DNA from: Sinotaia quadrata
Taxonomy: Eukaryota > Mollusca > Gastropoda > Architaenioglossa > Viviparidae
Direction: 5' to 3'
DNA: 64,000 bases
NCBI GenBank assembly: GCA_028829895.1
Contig: CM054177.1
Location: 40,878,564 to 40,942,563, forward strand
Shown: piece by piece, positions 45,585-58,794 of the stretch
Layout of the letters: each line of letters starts with the position of its first letter
Numbering within the stretch: the first letter of the stretch is position 1
Position numbers and translations under genes: made by a program
The notes under the pieces: generated by a model
The model's input: the letters and a program-made list of their open reading frames with translations, nothing else
Told to the model about the DNA's origin: nothing
Databases searched by the model: none

Positions 45585-46178
45585 TGTATATATTCCTGCA
45601 CTCTGTATATGTATTATTATTGTCTGTATATATTCCTGCACTCTGTATATGTATTATTATTGTCTGTATATATTCCTACTCTCTGTATATGTATTATTAA
45701 TTGTCTGTATATATTCCTGCACTCTGTATATGTATTATTATTGTCTGTATATATTCCTACTCTCTGTATATGTATTATTAATTGTCTGTATATATTCCTA
45801 CTCTCTGTATATGTATTATTATTGTCTGTATATATTCCTACTCTCTGTATATGTATTATTAATTGTCTGTATATATTCCTACTCTCTGTATATGTATTAT
45901 TATTGTCTGTATATATTCCTACTCTCTGTATATGTATTATTAATTGTCTGTATATATTCCTACTCTCTGTATATGTATTATTAATTGTCTGTATATATTC
46001 CTACTCTCTGTATATGTATTATTAATTGTCTGTATATATTCCTGCACTCTGTATATGTATTATTATTGTCTGTATATATTCCTACTCTCTGTATATGTAT
46101 TATTAATTGTCTGTATATATTCCTACTCTCTGTATATGTATTATTAATTGTCTCTATATATTCCTGCATTCTATACAT
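45585..46178 (+). repeat. 40/41-bp minisatellite, about 15 copies
   Basis: TGTCTGTATATATTCCTACT followed by CTCTGTATATGTATTATTA. Units end TTATTATTG (40 bp) or TTATTAATTG (41 bp), and TTCCTGCACTC replaces TTCCTACTCTC in several. Because the unit alternates 40/41 the reading frame rotates, yet no stop appears in two frames, giving several overlapping Tyr/Leu/Cys-rich frames of up to 138 codons. Artefacts. Confidence 0.95.
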
Positions 46179-46700
46179 GGTATGGTTAAGTCAAAACCAG
46201 TGAGTACGAAGTTGCTCATAATTTTGTCAGGCGTTACCATCTTAAACGTATTAAGGTTCTGGGGGAAATGATGAATGTATGTATTGTAAGATTGTGGCTA
46301 CAACACTTTCATAATTTTTTTTTTTACACGCATTCTTTAGTAGTTGTACATTAACTCTCCCACTGTGACTTTAACGTTTGGTTCAAATTTCTAATCACGG
46401 TTCAAAGAATTTCGTAGGAATGGTGCCAATCTATTTGCACTTGAGTATCTGGCTGTATTTTAAAAACAATTTATATTCAAATATATTTGGATGGTGCGGG
46501 AGAGAGATTGAAGAACACAGTGAAGGGAGGAAGAAATAAATTACTAAAAAGGTAAATATTTCGTAAAATAAATGTTGGATTAGCGTTGATACTTTTAATT
46601 TTAAAGTGATTTAATATTGGCATAGATATTTCTTTCAGACTGGACTGCTTCAAGTAGCATTACAATTACTTCCAAGTTCTTTGTATCACCCCTTCTTTCA
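46179..46700. other. Unique AT-rich DNA, no gene seen
   Basis: No supported feature. Confidence 0.5.
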
Positions 46701-46803
<103 letters not shown>

Positions 46804-47012
46804 GTCAATCAATCTGAAAGCGAATTATCAAAAATAGAACGATTACATGTGCACTATAATATAAGAAAACATTAATTCCGCGTGGCGAAGACCTATAGTC
46901 GTGAAATATTACAAATTTGAATTGTTAGTGCGTACACGCAGTTTTCTTCACGCAGGTATGCGCAATGCATGGCACAGTTTTTTTACCTAAATTTATGATC
47001 GTCATCGAACAC

Positions 47013-47290
47013 TGACGTCATACTAGCACAAGTGATTGAGCTGTGTATGGCGGTGGTGTTTGCTGACGTGCACATAACTAACATCTTTCAGTGGAATTCG
47101 ATTCAGGTCTCCAGACACGCCTGTCGTAACGTGTGGATTTATTTGTGGTGAGTTTCAGAGCCATCGACACTGCGTCACAGGCAGTGAGCAAGTTGTCGGT
47201 CGTATCAATCAAATATGGCTCTGCCAGCCATCCGTTTGTTCCAGCTGATGTGTCGGTCGGCAGCAATTTCACGCTGTTGTAGGATGTAGT
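47013..47290. other. Island with competing + exon and minus frame
   Basis: TGACGTCA at 47013. On +, AACTAACATCTTTCAG (ends at 47091) and TTGTG|GTGAGT (donor at 47148) bound a 56-bp exon with two open frames. On minus, a frame of about 73 codons (to TAG 47078) follows an acceptor-like ACATCCTACAACAG and reads like ordinary protein (Asp/Thr/Leu-rich middle). Both cannot be right and neither matches a family I know. AATTCGATTCAGG also resembles a tRNA B box. Confidence 0.2.
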
Positions 47291-47610
47291 CCCCCATGGT
47301 TATCGATTTCTTTTACGTATGACATACCGTTCTGGACATGAAGCCGTTTCTTACTGAACTGTGTTATTGCCATTAATGTTTGTTTTGTTGTGCAGCATTG
47401 TTGTGCAAGCATCTTAGTGTTGTGGTGATTATGGTTTGTGTTGTTTGTGATATTGCATTCTAGACACACAATCTATTCTCGGTCGCAGGTTGTTAGAATC
47501 ACTCGCTTAAGATCTTTTCACAGTAAATGAAATAAAACATTCAAAATAAACCAAAATTATTGTATTTCTTTCTTGGAACCATTTTCGAATATCATAATCG
47601 AGAAATTTGT

Positions 47611-47831
47611 TTTTCCATTGAAGTATATTTGTAGATTAAAAATATGTTGTCCATTGAAGTATATTTGTAGATTAAAAATATGTTGTCCATTGAAGTATAT
47701 TTGTAGATTAAAAATATGTTGTCCATTGAAGTATATTTGTAGATTAAAAATATGTTGTCCATTGAAGTATATTTGTAGATTAAAAATATGTTGTCCATTG
47801 AAGTATATTTGTAGATTAAAAATATGTTGTA
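47611..47831 (+). repeat. 36-bp minisatellite, 6 copies
   Basis: TTGTCCATTGAAGTATATTT with GTAGATTAAAAATATG repeats exactly every 36 bp. Copies 2-6 are identical and the first starts TTTTCC. Frames on both strands (12-residue repeats) stay open by arithmetic. Confidence 0.96.
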
Positions 47832-47914
47832 TGAATAACATTTGAAACAGTAATTAATTTCTAGTATTATCCACCCTTGGCTTTATTTAATGCAGTCAGA
47901 AATTGATCAATTCC

Positions 47915-48222
47915 CACTGCATGGATATTTACTACTCTCTCATATATATACCCTCCCATGGATACACACTACTCCGTGATGTATATTTGTTAGTCTGCGG
48001 ATATGTACCACTCCAGTTATTTGTACCATTCAATGAATACGCACCACACCGTGTACATATACCACTCCCTCATGTATATGTAGCCCTCCATGGATATGTA
48101 CCACTATTGATATACACCAATCCCTTATGTATATGTACTCATCCATGGATATGTACCCGCTTCACGTACAAATATCACTCCCTGTGTCTCTCCATTGATA
48201 TGTACCGCTCCATATAAATGTA

Positions 48223-48227
<5 letters not shown>
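47915..48227 (+). repeat. Degenerate ~22-bp array (CCATGGATATGTACCACTC-like)
   Basis: Words CCATGGATA, GTATATGTA and TACCACTCC recur at loose 20-35 bp spacing over 300 bp. Old and highly diverged. Confidence 0.75.

Positions 48228-48271
<44 letters not shown>
48228..48271 (+). repeat. (CT)n microsatellite
   Basis: About 43 bp of CT. Confidence 0.97.
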
Positions 48272-48275
<4 letters not shown>

Positions 48276-48679
48276 ATATACTACTTTATGTTTATGTGCC
48301 ACCTGTTCATATTAGTGTACCAATACTGAGGCTTAGTTTATTTGTATCGAGTAACAGCTTTGTTCGATTTTTAACCACTTTAATTAAGTAGACCAGTGCT
48401 CTCTTAAGTAGACTTTATAGAGAATGTCATAACAAAAGCAAGCATATTGGATTGTTTTAAACAATGATCTTCAAATTATCTGTAAATATTTCTTGCATAG
48501 ATATCCAAGTGTTAGTTTCAAAACGGTTTGGTCATTTATAAATAATTTATTTTATATATCAAGGATTCCTAATTTATTTTCGGTAATTAATAATATAAGC
48601 AAGTTTTATTTACGTCATGTTCACATTTATTTAACTAAATGTTGACACACACACACACGCATTGTACCTATGAAATATT

Positions 48680-48838
<159 letters not shown>

Positions 48839-48948
48839 ATGTGGGTCCGTCCGTCCACCCGCCTATCCACCCACCTATCTGTCCGACAGTTTTTCATCCA
48901 GTTGTTTATTCATCTGTAATGCTTACATTTATGCACAAGCATACAGAC

Positions 48949-48950
48949 AC

Positions 48951-49022
<72 letters not shown>
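48949..49022 (+). repeat. (CA)n microsatellite
   Basis: About 70 bp of CA. Confidence 0.98.
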
Positions 49023-49031
<9 letters not shown>

Positions 49032-52000
49032 CTAACAAAAATGTATGTAGACACATTTTAGACACGCACACGAATTTACGCATATATTTTTCTCTCGTTG
49101 CGTGCACTTGTGTATGGACGGTTTTTTAAAATGTACTTTGTTTAAAAAAAGCTGTTCATTCAAAATTGTTTAATTTAAGCCATTTGGAGTATTGATCCTA
49201 TTTGCTCATTTGTAACTGTATCATGATATAAAGATTTATTTTAGTGCTACTGCACTTTAAACACGAAGGGTGAAAGAAAGTACTCATTAAATCGGAACCC
49301 ATAAAGTCTCGTAAATATTAAAATATTAGTTCTTCCAGTCAAATAAAATCGTTTTATAAAGAAGTTTAGGTATATTCTTTTCAGATTCTATTATAGCTAC
49401 TACTGTTTCAATCTGTTATGATAGTCAGTATAATTTTATGTTTGCCTTATACACATTTTAATATTTTTGTCGCCAATTTTACATTGTCCGTCTGTCTCTG
49501 ACACTGAATATGTCCATCAAAAACATTTAATACCAAGCATGCCAGTGCCATTCACGATAATTTGGTGGAAAAGAAATTCTCATTTTTCGTTGCACTTATG
49601 GTGGTCAGAACTTCAGAATGTCTCGATACTTTCTTCCCTTTGCTAATATTTATTAAAATTTATATTTTTCATTCAGCAGATTACAGAATTTAAGTCTTCT
49701 TCATTCCTTTCTGCGTGCAGTGCAAATCCCATTATAATTAGTATGAAATCCCTTTATGAAATCCCATTACATCTTTCTTAGACTACCTTCGGGAGCGAAT
49801 GTGAATTGCGCATATAAAAAGGAACGTAGCCACTTGAATGTTAAGCGACATTTGATTTCGACTTCTATTTCCTGCGCGATGAAGAAAAATCGTGAAACCT
49901 TGTGGCAAACCAAACTGTATTGGAATAATCCACATTAAAAAAAATAATGTCTGTACATGACATAAACAAAATATATTTCTTGCGTGTTATATTTTATTTG
50001 GAAATTAAACTAAATTGTGCTGTCATCTTTCAAGGTCATTATAAATAGAGTCTCCTCCCTTTTTCCTTTTAATATTTTATCTTCTGTTCTTCCCTTCTTT
50101 CTGTCATGAACCTCACTCATTTTGGTGTCCTAGTGATTCATCTAATTCAGGAAAGAAAAATACATTTGCAGAGATGACATTTGAATTTCGAGGGAGCTCC
50201 CAACAATTTACAACACTAACCCCATTTCCAAAGTGTGTGCGATAATATACATCATCAGTCCTGCCATTTCGATTCGTCTGTGATGCTGTGCGAACATTTG
50301 GCCAGGAAAAATTGCATTACTTAACCTTTCTTAACAAAATACAATTACGGCCTGTCCAATGATCAAAGCAGTAATACAATTTCACTTTAAAAAATAAAAA
50401 AAACTAAAGAGGAGAGAGTGGAGTTATAGAAGAGAAAAGGTCTGTCACAAACCGCCGTCTTTGCTCAAACGACGAAAAGGGACATCAAACGTGAAGCAAT
50501 ATTCTGTCCTCGAACGGAACGCCTTTTGACAAAGTAAAGATTTTAAGTGTTTTCCTGTTGCCACTGTCTCTGCCAGCCTCTTCCGCTGTAAAATTATTCC
50601 CATGAATTTGCAGAGTGCCATCCCTGACTGTTCCTGTAGTATTCAGTACATTCTTCTTGTTGTCCAGACAACCACTGGAACTCAGCATGCAGATCATTTC
50701 TTCGCCATCTTTTATGTCCTGTTATGGGGTTCTCCTAAAGTGCTGAAAATATCATTTCACAGGTCATTATCGTCATTACCATAATCGGATTCTTCTTTAT
50801 TTCAACCAACTCTGCTGTCAGCCCGATATCCAGCTTCCAATATTTGCTGAATAGAGAAAATAGTTTTACTCAGAAAACGGAGAATAGTGTCCATGATTTT
50901 GAAATAATGCAAATTTCGTACATTTCTTTCACACAAGTAGGAAGAACTTAATCTTGATAATGTTATCTTTGATTACTTTTACCAACGGGTTTTCTTTCCT
51001 CACTTTCAGCCCACCAGCACCCTTCTCTTTCTCTTCTCTCAGGTGAAATATATCGAAACTATGTGTCATCAGCAAGGCTTGACTGTCTGCTAGGTGATGA
51101 GTTTGTGCACGCATAGTGTATTCCGTCTGGATGATTACCAATCTGTAATGTATAATTAGGGTGTTGTTGTGACAAAATAAAGTAAAATATAGACTCAGGA
51201 TTCTAATGCTGGAAATGTTAAGAAAGTTAGAGTTGCGACTACAAGTGTAACCTAATATTTTATTTAATGCTTTGTTTCAAAAATTAATTTTGATTAGATA
51301 ATTTAATTCCCACATCGCAAGTATTGTTTCATTTGTAATATATTGTAGGGAAAGTTTGAAATGTAAATGACTTGGGTGTTTTTGCTTTATGACCAGGCTG
51401 TTCCCCAGGTGCAATAGAAAGGAAATCACTAATGGGGAGCCTAACGATTTCATAGATAAATCTATCACCTTCACATTGATACTGTAAGCTAATCAACAAC
51501 CCTCTGCTTTCCCTCCTTAACGTTCTTGAGTAAAATCGTCATACGTATAAGAGATCATAATGGAGGCCATAATGAATTGCATAGACAGGATTTGATGTGT
51601 TGCCTTCAATGCATATTTTACTTCATCATCAGATCATCCAACTAGTAAGGATTTGGTGGAGCACTTCAGGGAAACTCTTATGAGCATGATATTCAAGTTT
51701 GCAGATAGATAGCCCAAGAAATTATACCAATATTTGGCCAGTGCCCTGATTCCTTAATAGGAAATCCCTCGGGCCAGCACGTCTGTTAGGGGCAAAACGC
51801 GACAGAACCCGTGTAAGCTTTAGAGAATTTTTTTATCGGTAAAGAGGCAGCAGGGGAGAGATCAGTACCTGACTGAGCATTCGGGTCAGACTGGAGATAG
51901 TGTGAAAGATTTTCCAGGAGACTTTTAAAACAGGCACATCCGGGTCAGACCCACCATTACTGTGACACTGTTGGTGCTCACGAATTCATATTCATTTTAT

Positions 52001-52369
52001 TCATAGTATTATGGTGTACTATGCTCTGGAATTCTTGCTAGTTGTCCCCACAAAAAAACAACAACAAAAAATAACATCCAATACAGTGTGACCCACTGCG
52101 TTGTCATTAATTTTGTCAGAATGCGCTGACGCCATGTCGTGACGAGTATGAGAACAATTCCCTCTTTGCAGAGTATGAGGCAAAAGCAATCCAGCCATCT
52201 AATTCTCAGTCAGTTAGCCGGAACGCAATATGTCAGTCAGTTCCATGAGTAAATCATTTAATCCATTAAATAATTATCCACACGTTCACGCAAACTTTCA
52301 CCGTCCTAAACGGGCTCGCGTGCACAAATAAGCGTAATTTTCACAGTCCTTAAACAAATGCGTATTACC
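49023..52369. other. Longest repeat-poor stretch, no gene supported
   Basis: 3.3 kb with no long array. Open frames do not exceed 70 codons, and none has a clean acceptor/donor pair or recognisable motif. CGGGTCAGAC occurs twice 60-65 bp apart (about 51885 and 51948). Confidence 0.5.
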
Positions 52370-52860
52370 GTGTGCAGTTCAGAAAACAGTGAACGCACAA
52401 ACATCCCCGTATACAGGACGTAAATCCACAAACACACTCTACGCAGTCTGTCCACAAACTCGCAGATGCGCAGGGAAGTATCACTATTTGCAGTCAACAA
52501 ACTCAAGGACTCAAAACGTACCGTGCGCAGGTCATAAACTCACGAGCACAAACAAACATCACAATATGCAGTCCACATAAACTCACGGACATTAAAACAT
52601 CACCGTATGCAGAAAAGAAACCCACAAGCAAACATCCAAGTATGCAGTCAACAAACACGCAAACACATAAACAGGCATCGCAATATATGCGAACACTAAC
52701 TCGCGAGCACACAGACGAACATTAATGTATGCATGCAACAAACTCACGAACTCAGAAACGTAACATCACCGTATGCAGTCCACAAACTCGCAGACAGACA
52801 AACCTACAAGCCAACAAAGTTAAGAAAACATATCGCCGCGTTACATCTCAGTACTCACAA
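52370..52860 (+). repeat. Degenerate ~45-bp array (GCAGTCCACAAACTCGCAGAC-like)
   Basis: Words CAGTCCACAAACTC, ACAAACATC and CCGTATGCAG recur about ten times at 40-60 bp spacing with strong divergence. Confidence 0.78.
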
Positions 52861-52949
52861 ACACATGTTCTGCAGTTCATCAGTCTGATTGCTCTAAGCA
52901 TGTCATTCTCTGTGTCTCTCTGTTTAATGCATGTTGTCAGGCGGATTGC

Positions 52950-53106
52950 AGTACAATAGTGTCAAATTCAGTAATGTTGAATGCAACAGTGTCGAATACA
53001 ATATTGTCAAGTACAATAGTGTCAAATTCAGTAATGTTGAATACAAAAGTGTCGAATACAATATTGTCAAGTACAATAGTGTCAAATTCAGTAATGTTGA
53101 ATATTT
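52950..53106 (+). repeat. 60-bp minisatellite, 2.6 copies, with internal subrepeat
   Basis: AGTACAATAGTGTCAAATTC with AGTAATGTTGAAT recurs at 60 bp. Inside each unit AGTGTC/TTGTCAA-ATACAATA words repeat again at about 16-30 bp, a two-level structure. Confidence 0.92.
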
Positions 53107-53759
53107 TATTATTATTATTATAAAAATGAGCCTTTGGTGCTGTATTCGGAATTTGCTTTTGACCTGTCCAGTGGTGTTGCTTTTAATTCTCGGTGTATAT
53201 GTGAGTTTATATCAGTACATATGTGAATATGTGCGGATGTGTGGATGTATGGATGTGTGTGAATGTGTTTGTGCGAGAATGTATATTTGTATGAGAGCGT
53301 AGATGGGATTGATGTTATACGTGTGGCACAATAGATTTCTGGAATGCATCTAATTATCATTGTCTATCATTGCTGCAGTCAACTACTGTCGTGTAGTCAT
53401 GGTTACGGGTGATTTGGTCCAGCATATTGCACAATATGTGCTTGAATATAACTTTTAATACTATCGTTTTTAGTGGAACTGTGTTTTTTTGTGCTGAATT
53501 GTGTAATGAATGTAATAAATGGATTATAATAATTATTTATTTATTTGAATTTATAAAATATATAACTTTGTAGTTTTGCGTTTTTTATTGTTTTTATATT
53601 TAATCACTAAAACAATGTTAGTAATTTCTCTCGAATTTTATCTTTTGTTTTCAATATGAGATCCCCCATCCCAAGTAGAAATTAAATCTTTCTAGAAACA
53701 ACGGAAGGAAGAAATTGGAAAAGTAAAATAAATCTTAATATATATTCACTTAAACTATA

Positions 53760-54130
<371 letters not shown>

Positions 54131-54167
54131 AGCCTTATGTTTGTATAGGCTGCATACACAAGCACAT

Positions 54168-54222
54168 GGCGCGCACGCACACGCACACACACACACACAT
54201 GCGCACATACACACGCACACAC

Positions 54223-54262
<40 letters not shown>

Positions 54263-54299
54263 GCACACACACACATACACACACACACACACACACAAA
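54168..54299 (+). repeat. (CA)n with CG interruptions
   Basis: About 130 bp of CACA broken by CGCA and CATA units at irregular spacing. Confidence 0.97.
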
Positions 54300-54459
54300 G
54301 ACTGCACACACAATCGTAGGTTATACAAAGCTTAGGTTATACACACAAATATAGGTTATACGCACATTCATAGTGTATACACACATTTCCTCTAGTCGAG
54401 ATGATAATGTATGCCAATTTGCATCGAAAGTGTCGATGAATATGTGGTAATTCAATAAA

Positions 54460-54590
54460 TAACAAACAGCTCGTTAACCACACCTTATCACTAATGTTTA
54501 TGTGATCCGTCCAAACAGCTTGCCAACCACAGCTTATCACTAATGTTTAAGTTATCAGTCCAAACTGCTTGTCAACCACGGCTTATTATT
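54460..54590 (+). repeat. 49-bp tandem repeat, 2.6 copies
   Basis: AACAGCT at 54465 and 54514 and AACTGCT at 54563, with CTTATCACTAATGTTTA in between. Unrelated in sequence to the 49-bp array at 25.4 kb. Confidence 0.9.
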
Positions 54591-54780
54591 GGTGGGTGCT
54601 TAATGATACATCACAGGGAGACTCTTTTATCATTTTCTCACTATGTTACCTGATGGCACTAGTCATTACTCATGGTGAAAGGTATGACCACATCTCCCGC
54701 TTGATTCGGTTATCCCTTTCCCATCCACCTTTAATGGAGTAATCCGTCTCTATACCCATTGTCTTCTAACCATAACACAG

Positions 54781-55053
54781 ATGTTGAACAGTGACAAGTC
54801 AATAAATGGTCAGGTCACTGAGCTCTATAGGCCCTACATGGAGGGGTGTCTAATAATGGCTTATGTAGCCCACAACAATCCTCCTCTAAAAATTAGGCTA
54901 TATGCATTCTATTTTGTAGAAAGGCTGACCCTTATCCCCAGACTGGAAACATTCCTGAATGTTCCAGACACTCACTCTAATGAACCAATGTATGTGCTGC
55001 TCAACCATGCGCAAACAAACGTACTAGAAACTCATCTAATATTCTTCAGTTGA
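54781..55053 (+). other. 90-codon open frame in unique DNA, unassigned
   Basis: ATG after CATAACACAG at 54780 opens 90 codons to TGA 55053, outside any repeat and with mixed amino-acid use. No motif is recognised and the ATG context is average. It could be a remnant of a mobile element coding region or chance. Confidence 0.15.
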
Positions 55054-55639
55054 ATGCAAGCTGACCACAGAGGCAACACATATTTTGAATCCCAGTGTTA
55101 ATAAAGTATAATCATACTACTAACCTTATTGCTGGTTATCAACTGAACAGAAAATCATCCTCTGTATATATTACTGCTGAAGGTATGTGGATTTGCTAGC
55201 ATAACTAAATATTATGACTATGTTCATTTAAACGTGAATATATTTTATATTTCTCTATGTTTGCCTATGGCATACGAATGTATGATGACCATGTAAGTGC
55301 TCCTTGGGCTAGAGAATAAAACCACACAACCCGGTACTCTCTCGGCTTTAGCAGCGATGTAATTGGTTTATTTCTCTGGTGTAAAAATAATCCTAACAGT
55401 GTCCGCCTATATTAACTTCGATAATGGACCTTCTGCTTCGCTAATGTTATTTTACTTCCATGGTTTTAATTTTAAAAAAACAACAAATCTGTAGATTACA
55501 GATTATCATGTTATGGGTTGACCTTGGACAGAAAGAGGTTCCCTCAGACACCTAACTTAGAACTATCCTGCTTGTGTATCCACTTCTGAACTGTGTGCGT
55601 CTTTCCAATCTTCCACACTCATTCGCCGCACCCCTTTCT

Positions 55640-55690
55640 ATTTCCTCACTGTATCCTCACTGTTTCCTCACAGTTTCCTCACTGTATCTA
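55640..55690 (+). repeat. 12-bp repeat TTTCCTCACTGT, 4 units
   Basis: Four TTCCTCACTG/ATCCTCACTG units in tandem. Confidence 0.9.
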
Positions 55691-55911
55691 ACAATCCGAT
55701 TAAAAACTCCATCCATCTAGAGAAAAAACGAACCATTCCAGTCGCGCCGACAATTTATTCTTTCATTTAGTCACCACCCCTTTCATACCTCATATAATCT
55801 TTATTTCCAGGTACTGCACCCGTCTTATCTAAAACCAAATTAAAAAAAAAATACCTGAATTGCATTCTCTCCTGAAAGTGTTTTAGAGGTAGTAGTATAG
55901 GGAGAATTCAC

Positions 55912-56130
55912 CATTAGCATGAGTCCAATGTAAATGAGTAGTTTTGCTACACTGTATCTATTGACACATACATGACACATACATAGCATGGGTCCAATGT
56001 AAATGATGCGTTGTTTTGCTACATTGTATCTATTGACACATACATGACACATACATGACACATATATAGCATGAATCCAATGTAAATGATGCGTTGTTTT
56101 GCTACACTGTATCTATTGACACATACATGC
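55912..56130 (+). repeat. ~70-83-bp repeat, 3 copies
   Basis: GCATGAGTCCAATGTAAATG at 55917 and variants at 55986 and 56069. Length varies because an ACATACATGACAC subrepeat is present once, or two to three times. Confidence 0.92.
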
Positions 56131-57290
56131 CTTTGTTGTGTTATAAACGAATACATTCCTCTGTAAGTCATTGTTGACATATCAGTCTTATCATTCAGTA
56201 ATACGCATCCATATTAACTTGTATGTGTCTTTCAACGGTCTCTCCGGTGAGTCTTTTGAGATTTCCATTTTCTCTTTCCAGCGTGTTCAAAATGGATATG
56301 TGTTAGTTTTTTTAAATTTATTTATGAGAAACCCACGTTTATTTTTATGTTTCTTCATTTGTTTGGTGTTCGTCATTTGTTTTTATCCTTAACAGCAGGT
56401 TATTTATTTTAATGTTTGTTGTCTTGAATTCTTGTTTTAAATCATCAGCAAGAAATACTCTATTTCACATTATTCTTCCTTTTCAATTTATTTGCTTTTA
56501 ATTACGGCTGTTACAAATGAAGAGAACTCCAGTGTCTGTGTCGAAATAAAAAGTCCAGGAGGGCACAAAATAATAAAATTAAAAAACACAATATTTGGGA
56601 GGGATGACGGGAGTTAACAGTCTGATTGATGTATAACTCAGTATAGGGCATCGATCTTTTGCTCCTCTTGTTTATTTTATTTTGACTTCCCCCCCCCCCC
56701 ACTTCCATGCAAAGCGTGAGGCGATTTGATCCTGATCAGTCTTAGCACATCATACATATTTGTTCATTTATGTTTTGTCTATGTTCTGTTCATGTAGAAT
56801 GTTTTTATATAGTCTGTTCTGGAAGCACTTAGAACTTTAGAACTTAGCTTTCAGATAGTTCTGTTAAAAGTTAGCCCATTGTCGATTCTCGTAGAATTTA
56901 ACCGATAGTCTGTTCCATGATAATTTATACTGTAGTCTGTATTATTGTTTTCAATTTTAGAATTTAACATGCAGTGTGTTCTTTAGAATTAAAGTATTGA
57001 TCGTGTCTGTTCTCATAGAAATTAAACCCTCAAACTGCTGTTTTAGAATTAGTAATAGCCTGCAGACCTTTTCTATTCCAACTCACTGTTGTGCTTGCTC
57101 TTTTACAAACTGAACCGTCAGTCTGTAGGTTTGGAAATATAGCCTGCATATTTGCATATCTCTCCATTTCTTCACTTCTGCTTAACTGTCTATCTGTTGT
57201 TATATTTAATTCATTTGCCTATCAGTCAATTATCCATTTTTATGTCTGTCAGTGAACTTGTGCACTCACGTCAATATAATTTAACGAAAT
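56131..57290. other. Unique AT-rich DNA, no gene seen
   Basis: A degenerate phrase (TAGTCTGTTC, TTTAGAATTTAA) recurs at about 56790-57060, a possible old repeat. A C-run lies at 56690-56700. Confidence 0.5.
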
Positions 57291-57377
57291 GCATTCCTTT
57301 CTTTGACACGAAACACTGCAATATTCGTACAAAAGCATTCCTTTCTTTGACACGAAACACTGCAATATTCGTACAAC
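57291..57377 (+). repeat. 44-bp direct duplication
   Basis: GCATTCCTTTCTTTGACACG at 57291 and 57335, identical across the unit. Confidence 0.95.
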
Positions 57378-57554
57378 ATTGATTTGTGAAAGTGTCCCTC
57401 GTTCATCTACATGACACGACACACAAAAAGATCTGTAATAGACGAACGAATGTATGATATGAAAAATACAATTAGTTAATACGCCTTTATCTCACTACAC
57501 ACGTGCGTGTTCATTTAAAGTAATCTGAGCAGCAGGCACTTTAATCGTGCTCAA

Positions 57555-58100
57555 TAGAGTTCGTCTTTATTGCGTTGCACTTTACCTGTGTGAAGCAGAT
57601 GTCGTCTTTGTTGTATTGCACTTTATTTGTGCTCAAACAAGGTCATCTTTCTTTGTTGCATTGCACTTTATTTGTGAGCAAAGAAGGTCATCTTTGTTTG
57701 TTGCATTGCACTTTATTTGTGAGCAAAGAAGGTCATCTTTGTTTGTTGCATTGCACTTTATTTGTGCTCAAAGAATGGCATCTTTCTTTGTTGCATTGCA
57801 CTTTATTTGTGCTCAAAGAATGGCATCTTTCTTTGTTGCATTGCACTTTATTTGTGAGCAATAGGGGTCGTCTTTATTGCATTACATCTTATTTGTGAGG
57901 AACAGGGGTAGTCTTTGTTGCTTTGCAATTTATTTGTGAACAATAGAGGTCGTCTTTATTTCATTGCGCTGTGTTTGTGCGCAATAGATGACTTTATATT
58001 ACATTGCACTTAATCTGTGCGCAACAGAGGCCGTCTTTAGAGCATTTCTCTTTATGTGTGCTCAGTAGAGGTCGCCTTTGTTGTATTTCACTTTGACTGT
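57555..58100 (+). repeat. 45-bp minisatellite, about 12 copies, conserved core and decayed edges
   Basis: TTGCATTGCACTTTATTTGT plus GAGCAAAGAAGGTCATCTTTG repeats at 45 bp. Central copies (about 57640-57860) are almost identical in two subtypes (GAGCAAAGAAGGTC and GCTCAAAGAATGGC). Outer copies on both sides are diverged. Two + frames (105 and 107 codons) stay open by unit length. Confidence 0.95.
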
Positions 58101-58400
58101 GCTAAAAACAGTCAGAATATTTTAAGCTTTGGCATACCTACACTCGAATTACCAAACACATGTCTGTAAATTCCAGCAATTTGCACAAAAGCTTTAAAAA
58201 AATGAAATCCAAAAACGTTTTCTTTCGTCCAAGACCTGGAACTGGTCTAACATTTATTAACTCTGAAACTGTTCACACTTAAATAAACACGCCGTTTGTA
58301 ATAACTTGGCCGTATAGCGGTTCGAGTGATTAAACCATTTAATGGTATTTCACAGCAGGCAGATGTTAAAAGCTGGAGGTAGTGGTGATGGTACATATAT
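58101..58400. other. Unique DNA, no gene seen
   Basis: No supported feature. Confidence 0.5.
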
Positions 58401-58404
58401 ATAG

Positions 58405-58405
<1 letters not shown>

Positions 58406-58455
<50 letters not shown>

Positions 58456-58488
58456 TGTGTGTGTGTGTGCGTGTGTGTGTGTGTGTTC
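58406..58488 (+). repeat. (GT)n microsatellite
   Basis: About 80 bp of GT with TATG and GCGT interruptions. Confidence 0.97.
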
Positions 58489-58794
58489 AGGCATATGTGA
58501 ATTTTTGACATCATCATCATCGTTCGAGAAACGGCTATTTTGTTCAGACAAAACATATGTCTTTGACTTAGTAGTCTCCCTTTGAACCTATGCATGAAAA
58601 AGCAACAATAATAAATAAATGCGATTTTTTACTTCTGCAGGGTTGTTAGGAGAATAAACCCGTCCTATTTTTGCACAGTTGTAGTTATTTTGTTATGTAT
58701 TTTTTTCAACATTATTTTGTTTTCAATTTCATCTATTTTCGACCGTCATTCGTGTCTCGAAAGTTGTGCACTGAAATAGCGTATGTTTCAGATC

